Below are positions 7,895 to 14,500 of a stretch of 28,576 nt of DNA, one piece after another (position 1 is the first letter of the stretch; each line of letters opens with the position of its first letter). The stretch lies in IMG/VR virus record IMGVR_UViG_3300043431_000339, positions 1 through 28,576 of that record; one strand, given 5' to 3'. A program made the position numbers and the translations under genes. Source of the stretch: a virus. The notes beneath the pieces are model-generated. The model had not been told where the DNA came from, did no database searches, and saw only the letters and a list, made by a program, of their open reading frames with translations.

Positions 7895-8347
7895 ATGACC
7901 CCACGCACTTTTAAGGGTCCCGCCTTACAGGCCATTGATACATGGCGAATTAAACATGTAACGGAAGAGGACAATGCTGGAAATACTATACTAATTACTG
8001 TTCCAGATGATGAGGAGTGGCAGATACTCTCTGTCTACATTTCGTACACGTCTTCCGCGAATGTTGGCAATCGCAGAATCTCCTTTACCGCAAGTGATAT
8101 CGGAGGGGCTGGTGTATATTATATGGAAGCTGGAGTACTCCAACCAGCTAGTCAGGCATACGGATATGTATTTGGATCTGGCGTGCCCCTTCAGGTAGTT
8201 CTTCCGACATCAAAAGTTCTCACCATCCCAATTCCAACCACGATTCTTGCACCAGAGCAATACATAGTTGGAACGGATACGGCGGCTATAGACGCTGCAA
8301 CTGATGGCATCAGGATGGACGTACAATACGCATATCGCAAGATATAA
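7895..8347 (+). CDS. Beta-sandwich virion accessory protein, unnamed family
   Basis: 150 residues with the pattern 'VPDDEEWQILSVYISYTSSA.VGNRRI' followed by alternating strands. The C-terminal motif is DTAAIDAATDGIRMDVQYAY. I recognise this general pattern ('VP.G..W.il.i.v..t..a.vGNR' ... 'AIDAA.D') from many uncharacterised virion proteins in metagenomic phages. Their job is unknown; head fibre, decoration or tail accessory are possible. The ribosome binding site AAAGGAGGT (7881-7889) is nearly ideal, so strong expression is likely. It is the first gene after the hairpin, opening a cassette of small beta-rich proteins. Confidence 0.55.
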   Translation: MTPRTFKGPALQAIDTWRIKHVTEEDNAGNTILITVPDDEEWQILSVYISYTSSANVGNRRISFTASDIGGAGVYYMEAGVLQPASQAYGYVFGSGVPLQVVLPTSKVLTIPIPTTILAPEQYIVGTDTAAIDAATDGIRMDVQYAYRKI

Positions 8348-8358
8348 GGAGATGCACC

Positions 8359-8580
8359 ATGACACTAGATGAATTATCCATGAGACAGGCTATTCTCAAG
8401 CACTCCATCGCTATTATCAGCGAGCAAACTGACGATGAGCGCAGGCCAAGCGCCCTAGAATATTATCAGAAACAGCTTGCTGATATCGAGGCTCAAATTG
8501 CCTCCCAGAAACCACCTCCGATCATAGTAAGGCTTATGCCTGGAATTATTGGGGCACAAGCACACAAAATTGGTCGATAG
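8359..8580 (+). CDS. Small helical protein of unknown function
   Basis: 73 residues. The first ~50 form an amphipathic, charged helical region (SMRQAILKHSIAIISEQTDDE, then YYQKQLADIEAQIA) likely to make a short coiled coil. A proline-rich stretch (KPPPIIV) and a short tail follow. No family is recognised. The ribosome binding site AAGGAGAT lies seven bases upstream and overlaps the previous stop region, so the gene appears to be translated with its neighbour. It sits among virion accessory genes and may be structural or an assembly factor. Confidence 0.5.
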   Translation: MTLDELSMRQAILKHSIAIISEQTDDERRPSALEYYQKQLADIEAQIASQKPPPIIVRLMPGIIGAQAHKIGR

Positions 8581-8619
8581 GTGATCGAACTCAATATCGT
8601 TTAATTTAAGGAGGCCATT

Positions 8620-9039
8620 ATGGCTGAAGGTGATTGCATTGTCTTAAATAACTTCAAGGAACAATTGATGTTAAAGACAATTGACCTAGTTAATGACGAG
8701 CTAAAGATAGCTCTGTATTCTGTTGCGCTTAATAGTGCCGATGGTTCCGCCCCGGCATATTCTGTCACAAATGAAATAGGCCCATCCGGTTATGCTGCCG
8801 GGGGAAAGGTTCTTGCTGGAAAAGTAGTCGCTCAGGATGACGCAAATGATAGGGCGTCTCTCGATGCCACAAGTCCAGTTTGGACGTATCTTGGCGCAGC
8901 TACCATTGCAGAGGCTCGTTTATACGATAATACCACAGGAACAAAATGGATTCTCATGTTATGGGCACTCTCCACCAATAGCAATGGCGCTGATTATACC
9001 CTAGACTTTGACGCCGATGGCGTTCTGTTGCTCGCGTAG
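8620..9039 (+). CDS. Virion accessory protein of the 'LK(I/V)ALY...GY.AGGK.L' type
   Basis: 139 residues. A short N-terminal helix (NNFKEQLMLKTIDLVNDELK) leads to IALYSVALNS, then EIGPSGYAAGGKVLAG and WTYLGAATIAEARLYDNTTG. The order 'LKIALY', 'GY.AGGK.L', 'A.....A.LY..' is shared by many small phage virion proteins of unknown job, often located near tail-fibre or head-fibre genes. It is predicted to be mostly beta. The strong ribosome binding site is AAGGAGG (8608-8614), and the next gene follows after nine bases. I am confident it is a real structural-cassette gene but not of its exact function. Confidence 0.6.
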   Translation: MAEGDCIVLNNFKEQLMLKTIDLVNDELKIALYSVALNSADGSAPAYSVTNEIGPSGYAAGGKVLAGKVVAQDDANDRASLDATSPVWTYLGAATIAEARLYDNTTGTKWILMLWALSTNSNGADYTLDFDADGVLLLA

Positions 9040-9048
9040 GAGGCTATT

Positions 9049-10041
9049 ATGGCAAGAGTATTTACCGAAGGCGCTGAGATGGGGGATACGTTATTCTGGG
9101 ATGTCGTAACTGCCGCACAGGTGCATACAGCACAAAAAAGAACTGGTTCTTATTCTTATGGTGGCAATACTGGAAATACCGTACTCCAAAAAAATATCAC
9201 AGCAATTAGCGAATTCTACTATCGATACGCCATTTACGAGTCGGCGTTTAACGATATTGTTTTATATTTTCGAAATAGCACTACTATACATGCTGGCATT
9301 ACAACAAATAGCTCGAACAATAAAGTATATCTACAAGCTGGCGGGTCTGCAGGCGTAGCCTCTTCGACGCACTCTATACTCACTAATACATGGAATTTGT
9401 TTGAAGTATATGTGAAAGTCGCGGATTCTCCGAATGGAAGAGTAACAATTAAAATTAATGGGGTCACAGAAATAGACTATACAGGAGATGTCAAGAACGG
9501 CGCATCTACTACAGTCGATAATATATATTACAACGAAAATGGCGCTACTTGGTATATAGATGACTTGGCGCTAAATGATACGACTGGAGGAGTTGATGAT
9601 AGTTGGTGTGGAGATGGTCATATTGTCAAGCTAGCCCCAGACGGAAATGGAGCCACCAGCGATTGGGATGGTAGCGACGGAAATAGTACCGACAACTATC
9701 TTTTGGTTGATGAGGTTCCAAGTGATGGTGATACCACGTATGTATCGACATCTACGTCTAGCGAGCAAGATCAGTATTCACTTTCTGCCTTTGATGGAAC
9801 TGGCAAAGTTATATCCAGGATCTACGTGGAGGCGCGCGCAAAGAAGACAACAACGGATGCCGACACTTTAAAGCTCGGCGTACTACCGAGTGGTGGCTCT
9901 GACGAAATGTCGTCCGCGCTCAATCTGTCAACAAACTACTCTAGAATAGTCGGCCCTGACATGACTGTTAACCCAGACGATTCCGCTGCATGGGAGGATG
10001 CTGATCTAGATGCTCTGGAACTCGTAATCGAGAAGGGGTAA
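9049..10041 (+). CDS. Lectin-like (concanavalin/LamG fold) virion protein
   Basis: 330 residues. Residues ~1-185 have the strand order of a concanavalin A/LamG-like jelly roll: an N-terminal 'FTEGAEMGD..FWD', then RTGSYSYGG, FYYRYAIYES, NLFEVYVKV, GRVTIKINGV and TWYIDDLAL. The C-terminal domain begins at SWCGDGHIVKLAPDGNGATS and contains 'NYLLVDEVPSDGDTTYVS'. I have seen this combination in unannotated phage virion proteins. The fold suggests carbohydrate or surface binding, perhaps as a capsid- or tail-attached adhesin. No enzyme motif is evident. It sits between other small virion genes, with a ribosome binding site AGGAGG overlapping the previous stop. Confidence 0.6.
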   Translation: MARVFTEGAEMGDTLFWDVVTAAQVHTAQKRTGSYSYGGNTGNTVLQKNITAISEFYYRYAIYESAFNDIVLYFRNSTTIHAGITTNSSNNKVYLQAGGSAGVASSTHSILTNTWNLFEVYVKVADSPNGRVTIKINGVTEIDYTGDVKNGASTTVDNIYYNENGATWYIDDLALNDTTGGVDDSWCGDGHIVKLAPDGNGATSDWDGSDGNSTDNYLLVDEVPSDGDTTYVSTSTSSEQDQYSLSAFDGTGKVISRIYVEARAKKTTTDADTLKLGVLPSGGSDEMSSALNLSTNYSRIVGPDMTVNPDDSAAWEDADLDALELVIEKG

Positions 10042-10045
10042 TATT

Positions 10046-10480
10046 ATGGGTGACATACGCGTCACTAACGCCTTCGTAATGGTAGAATATTCCAACGTTG
10101 CAGTTGATATCGTTACGAACACGGCTGTTATGGTTGAATATTCCCCAGTCGCTCAGGAATGGGTATCTAATGTCGCCGTTATGGCTGAGTGGTATATGCC
10201 GCCTATTACCGTACCATTGCAGTCTGGTGAAATTTCCACTAGTAGTCCTAGTCTTGATGTTGTTCCTGGTCCAGCAATTATCCCCCTTGCTCCCGGAATG
10301 ATTTTGGCTAGTGGCCCCGTCCTCGGCGTTGTTCCTGGGCCCATGGTTATATCTCTCGTGTCTGGTATAATTACTGCATCCGGACCTCTCCTTGGTGTTG
10401 TTGCGCCAGACTTGCCGAGCGATCTCCCTAGTACTACTATTGTTGTCACTGGGGCATCTACTCTGGGTATCGGGATATAG
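10046..10480 (+). CDS. Repeat-built small virion protein
   Basis: 144 residues made almost entirely of two kinds of tandem repeat. Residues 6-55 hold three copies of a ~17-residue unit, seen as VTNAFVMVEYSNVAVDI, VTNTAVMVEYSPVAQEW and VSNVAVMAEW. Residues 56-122 hold three copies of a ~23-residue unit with the core 'SG.I..S.P.L.VV.GP'. Such short hydrophobic repeats suggest beta-strand stacking along a fibre or a membrane/surface-inserting segment. The first repeat type recalls small phage proteins with 'V.Q.AVLVEV' units. The gene follows the lectin-like gene after four bases. Its function is not known. Confidence 0.55.
   Translation: MGDIRVTNAFVMVEYSNVAVDIVTNTAVMVEYSPVAQEWVSNVAVMAEWYMPPITVPLQSGEISTSSPSLDVVPGPAIIPLAPGMILASGPVLGVVPGPMVISLVSGIITASGPLLGVVAPDLPSDLPSTTIVVTGASTLGIGI
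10061..10210 (+). repeat. Three tandem 51-base coding repeats
   Basis: Units begin at 10061, 10112 and 10163, and each encodes the consensus V(T/S)N.AVM(V/A)E(Y/W). The DNA has diverged more than the protein (for example gtaatggtagaatattcc against gttatggttgaatattcc). The repeats are therefore old and kept by selection on the protein rather than recently copied. Confidence 0.7.
10211..10411 (+). repeat. Three tandem ~69-base coding repeats
   Basis: Units begin at 10211, 10280 and 10349, and encode a 23-residue motif with the core SG.I..S.P.L.VV. The third is slightly shorter, ending near V119-A120. They follow directly after the 51-base repeats and make up the C-terminal half of the same protein. 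Confidence 0.7.
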
Positions 10481-10483
10481 TTG

Positions 10484-10492
10484 TGGTATAAT
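10484..10492 (+). promoter_or_regulatory. Possible extended -10 promoter before the tail chaperone group
   Basis: TGGTATAAT (10484-10492) is a full extended -10 element with a consensus TATAAT, four bases after the repeat-protein stop. The -35 position 17 bases upstream (TGGGTA, 10464-10469) is weak, which extended -10 promoters tolerate. It lies in a 29-base gap and would drive the genes for the small helical protein, the chaperones and the giant tape measure. Confidence 0.45.
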
Positions 10493-10509
10493 ATTAATGA
10501 GGTGTAAAC

Positions 10510-10836
10510 ATGGACTATGAATTAACTGAAGAACAGCAAGCTGCGCTCGACTACGAACTTGCGGCTCTGGACAATATCAAATCCGTAATCTTTAAAACGC
10601 ATGTAAAGTTAAATAGCGTAGCGATGCAGACGAACCCGACAAAGGCCGATGAGCTTAGGGAGTTACTTTCAACGGCAGCAACATCGTTAGTGGAACTCAG
10701 GCACTTGCTCCAAGCCACCATCCTTAAATACGAGAAAAGGCTACGCGATTTAGATGTTCAGGCAAATCCAACGAGGCAGGCTTTTTTTCAAGGTCAAATT
10801 AGAGTAGTGCGGGTTGTACTAGACCTCATGCGATAG
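10510..10836 (+). CDS. Helical protein of unknown function before the tail chaperones
   Basis: 108 residues, almost entirely helical by pattern, with charged heptad-like stretches (EEQQAALDYELAALDNIKSV, TAATSLVELRHLLQATIL). It has no cysteines, signal peptide or membrane segment. A GAGGTG ribosome binding site precedes the ATG, and a possible promoter lies just upstream. It is not one of the recognised tail chaperones, which follow, but its place suggests a part in tail assembly. Sequence alone gives no family. Confidence 0.5.
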   Translation: MDYELTEEQQAALDYELAALDNIKSVIFKTHVKLNSVAMQTNPTKADELRELLSTAATSLVELRHLLQATILKYEKRLRDLDVQANPTRQAFFQGQIRVVRVVLDLMR

Positions 10837-10865
10837 CTATAAAAGAAATACTCAAAGGAGAAATA

Positions 10866-11306
10866 ATGTCTTTCAAGTTAAATCCACCAATAGAAAAATC
10901 ATTTACGCTAGACAAGACCGATGCCCAATACGAAAGCAAGGGCACCATTGTAACTGTTAAGCAGGCCAGCCAGGGCGAACACAAGAAACGCTCCGATATT
11001 TATGCCAATCTGCTTACTCGTTTCCAAAGAAATTCAGATACAGTAGAAGTGGTTCAGAGATTCTCTCCTCCTGAGTTACAGGCTCTCGAAGTACGACTTA
11101 CTATGACGGACTGTAACATATTAGGCGAAGACGACAAGCCCCTCTTTAAGTTTGCCAAGGATGCAAAGGGACGTTCCTATATCGAAGATGTTTCTGCTTT
11201 TCTTGCAGCATGGGAATCGTTACCAGCGGAGGTTTGCCAGGAGATCCACGATAAGGTTATAGAAGTGAATCCAACCTGGAACCAATCATTGGGGGAAGCG
11301 TCTTAG
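10866..11306 (+). CDS. Tail assembly chaperone, short form (lambda G-like)
   Basis: 146 residues with a mixed N-terminal region (GTIVTVKQASQGEHKKRSD) and a helical C-terminal region (IEDVSAFLAAWESLPAEVC). Its place two genes' width before the tape measure, and an overlapping -1 frame that runs on from its end, match the G/GT chaperone pair of lambda-type tails. The short product ends at TAG 11304-11306, just past a G-rich slip site (11291-11297). In known systems G and GT coat the tape measure and recruit tube subunits. The identification rests on this gene arrangement, because chaperone sequences are poorly conserved. The ribosome binding site is AAAGGAG (10854-10860). Confidence 0.7.
   Translation: MSFKLNPPIEKSFTLDKTDAQYESKGTIVTVKQASQGEHKKRSDIYANLLTRFQRNSDTVEVVQRFSPPELQALEVRLTMTDCNILGEDDKPLFKFAKDAKGRSYIEDVSAFLAAWESLPAEVCQEIHDKVIEVNPTWNQSLGEAS
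11291..11297 (+). other. Predicted -1 ribosomal frameshift site (GGGGGAA)
   Basis: The zero frame reads TTG GGG GAA GCG TCT TAG. The five-G run lets the GGG-reading tRNA slip back one base onto another GGG, and the next codon becomes GGA/AGC in the -1 frame. The two frames overlap only from 11255 (after a -1 frame TAA at 11252-11254) to the zero-frame TAG at 11304. This is the only slippery-looking run in that 50-base window. Confidence 0.65.
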
Positions 11307-11578
11307 AGGGCCTCCTAGATGAACTCGTTAGTGGCATTGATGAATATCGAGGCGCACTAAACGAAGTGCGCCTCCACGCGAGATCTGCCAAGAACTTGCC
11401 GGAGAAACCGGAAGCCCTCATCCTCTACGAACAAACTAAAGAGTTAGGCATTCCCCTTGTAGAAGGTGGCATTGTCGATCAGCCGCATATTTGGATGGAG
11501 CAATATGCTATTTGCGCTATGCGTACCAAGATGTGGGACGCACTAGACGCTGCAGCACAACAGCCTACCAAGGAATAG
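11297..11578 (+). CDS. Tail assembly chaperone, frameshift extension (lambda T-like)
   Basis: This is the part read only after the -1 shift, giving about 93 further residues and a fused product of about 237. It begins SVLEGLLDELVSGIDEYRGA, is mainly helical, and contains PHIWMEQYAICAMRTKMWDA near the end. A GTG at 11366 could be taken as a separate start, but there is no ribosome binding site before it and the same frame is open well upstream. Translation from the short chaperone is therefore the better reading. The giant tape-measure gene starts three bases after the stop, with AAGGA (11570-11574) as its ribosome binding site, matching the G-GT-tape measure order of long-tailed phages. Confidence 0.65.
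   Translation, partial: SVLEGLLDELVSGIDEYRGALNEVRLHARSAKNLPEKPEALILYEQTKELGIPLVEGGIVDQPHIWMEQYAICAMRTKMWDALDAAAQQPTKE
11349..11374 (+). other. Perfect 10-bp RNA hairpin downstream of the frameshift site
   Basis: GAGGCGCACT (11349-11358) pairs with AGTGCGCCTC (11365-11374) around a six-base loop, AAACGA. It lies inside the frameshift extension, about 51 bases after the slip site. That is farther than usual for a stimulating structure (about 5-9 bases), but it is the strongest hairpin in the area. Confidence 0.5.
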
Positions 11579-11581
11579 CCA

Positions 11582-14500
11582 ATGACAAACGACCCATTGT
11601 GGGACCCCCAAAAGAACGATCCAAACTACGACCCTCATGCTGGAAGCACCCTTACAAACTCCAGTGTATCTGATGCCGACTATGGTCCACTTAAGACTGG
11701 TTCTCTAAAGGATCTTCTTCGTGGACTTCGCACGTCTCTTGGCAAAGATTATGCCGTTCGTGTAGCAGACCAAATTACCGGAGAAAGCGCAGAGGGGCAG
11801 GAGCGTGCCTATGGAAGATTCGCTATTTCACATCGTGGTGGTCCCGAGATGGTTATTGATATGCGCACCCTTATGGAGCCGGGTGGCAAAAAGAAACTAG
11901 AGAGTGCCGTAACTGGCTCTCCAGTAGTTGCCATTCGTCAGGAGGGTCAGGTTGGCGAGGCCGCTGAGCGAACTTATGGTGGCAAGGCATATCGAGAGGA
12001 AGGAGCAACTCAATATAGAGTTGTCGATGCCGTCCAGGAAATAGCCGACATTATTCGTGGTGGACATAAACTCTACGAAGAAGAACCTGCACAATCTTCT
12101 GGAGCCAGAACGCCAACTACCGCTCTGTCTGCTATTATGGGTTCCGCCGAGACTGGTCGTGGCGGAGAGATGATGAAACGTATTAGGCAGGAATTTCATA
12201 TCTCTTCTGCTGGTGGCTTGGCCTGGGGACAACAGCGCCCAACCTTTTACGAGGAACTATCGCGCAGAATATCTATTTATTGGGGGCCAGAAAAGGCCTA
12301 CAAGGAACAGCAGCTACTCGAGCGCAGCCTTTCTGGTATACGCTACTACACGCAATCTCCAGTATACTACGATCCAGTGCATAAGGTTCTTCAGACATGG
12401 CCAGAGGCCAATGTTCGTAGGGGAGCCTTTGGCGAAGAGGAAGTACAACTTCCACGTATGGGAGAAAAGGGGCTTAAGACATTCAAACAACTTCCGTCAT
12501 TATTCGAGTCGCGAGAAGAGGTCCATCCTGTCGTAGCCTCTTTTGATGAGGCTACTGGTAGGGTTATGCGTAAGAGAATGTCTGCTCCCACTCCAGATGA
12601 TGTTCTTGGAACTGGCAGCGAGCGTACGGACAAACAGTATCCCTTTACTGGTAAGCCAGAATACTATGGAGAGCGCTTCGGACAACGTGGTGGGCTGTGG
12701 ATGGATATCCGTGGCCAGAATGTTCTTGCGATGTCCACCATTGTTACCCAAACAGTTTCCGGTGCCGGAACATCATACGTTGCCAAGAACGCTATTCCAC
12801 AAACCGATTCCGCTGGCAACAAGATTGGCTATGCATTTAGTGGTTCTCAGGTTGTCCCATTGCCATGGCAGACTCCGCAGGAAATGACGGAGGCACTCCG
12901 CCAGCAAACCAAAGAAGGTGGAGTAGCACTTGATCTCGAAGACGTGGTTGGAAGATCGTCTAAGGCAAATCGTCCGCAGGGCTTAAGAATAGGTTCTGTT
13001 ACTGTCATGAAGGATGGCAAGCCAACTCAAAAGCCCTTGTATACAAAGGCAAAGCCATACGAAGCCCAGGTAGACGCCATTACACTGGTTGTGCCAAAAT
13101 ACTTTAATATGACGACCAATGAGTTCTCTCCCATCGTTCCATCTAATGCATCAGAGCAGGAACGTAAGGCATGGGTAGAGACTAGTAGTATGGATGCTGA
13201 TTTCCGAAAGCTTATTGGCAAGGGACAGGCAAAGATTGAATACTCTGGAACAAATAGAATGTATTTGTCCCTTGCGACTAGTGGTTTCGTTGATTTGGGT
13301 CTCAAGCTTCGTGGTGTCAAGGAGTCTGCTACTCCTACTGGGCTTGAGGGATGGGAGGTATCTCTCCCAGGCGGTGGCGTGGCACGCGCCGCGTCGATTA
13401 CCCAGGAAGTAAAGTCCGGTGGCGATTTATGGGTTGGAGCATGGGAGGCCCAACCATTTGAAAACAAGATGCGTATGCTCAGCATTGTCGATCCGGATCT
13501 CGAGCGTATTGTTCGTAAGGACGTTCAGAGTGGGCGTATTTCTGCGCAAAACCTTTCGCCACAATATATCGCCAATATGTACGCGTCTCTTCCCAGTCCA
13601 CTTGGCCTTATTAAAGGCAAGAGGATGTACGAAACTCCACGGGAAATTATTGGAAAAGCCATCAAGACAATTCTGGATGAACAAGATCCAACCCAGAGAC
13701 TTGCCAACTATCGTAGGTTTGGTATTTATAGTATCACAAATCCTAGCGAGCGCATGCAGACAGAAATTCTTACAAAGGAAGCTGTCGACCAGTTCAAGGC
13801 AACGTATCACGATAAAGAGGGAAATCTTGTCGATCCATCTACGGATAACATCAGATTCGAAGAGATGCCAGGAGGCCTATTCAGAGTAAGCACCCCTATA
13901 CCAACTGGTAGTTATATCCTGCCGAAAGTTATTGGCGTGTCCGCGGAATGGCCTATGGGTGGCGGCAAGATACCCACACAGGCCGTCGCAAAATTTAATG
14001 CAGCATTTCCTGATACTGCTGCTGGCCCAGGACTCGCGAGTATCCTTGGTCTTTCTGGAAGCAAGGGTGTTCTTGGTGCTGGCGATCCAAGCAATAATGT
14101 AAAGGCATGGGTCGATCTTATTAAATCTGATAAGTATAGAAATCAGGCCCTTACTGGTACTACCTACAAAACCCCGAATACTTTAATGATCGACCAGAAG
14201 GTTGCTAGAGAAATAATGGCAGAGCTCGATATGACTCAATCCGATCTATCTGGCAAGGGGATTGGTGTTGAGCAAGTAAAGAAGCTGTCTGATATTCTCC
14301 AGAAAAAGGGCGGCAGCCTTACTGATATGCTCTACTTCAAGGGCACTGGCGCATATATGCCAACCACCAATGTTCCACAGTATCTCGATGAATACAATAA
14401 AGCCACTGGTGAAGCTACAACTGGTATGTCTGCCAGATATCTGTCTGCTGTTCTCGACTTATTAAATGCAGAAGTCTCTGGGAGAGCACAGGGTGGTTCT

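Noticed and set aside
11303-11320. Palindrome-like CTTAGAGGGCCTCCTAG just after the slip site as a frameshift hairpin
   Set aside because: The arms mismatch at two positions and leave a one-base loop, so it cannot fold as a hairpin.
11366-11578. Independent gene starting at GTG 11366
   Set aside because: There is no ribosome binding site, the start lies in a hairpin arm, and the frame is open upstream to 11255. The frameshift reading explains it better.
13027-13485. 152-residue minus strand frame
   Set aside because: It lies entirely within the giant gene, with no start signals and no recognisable protein features.
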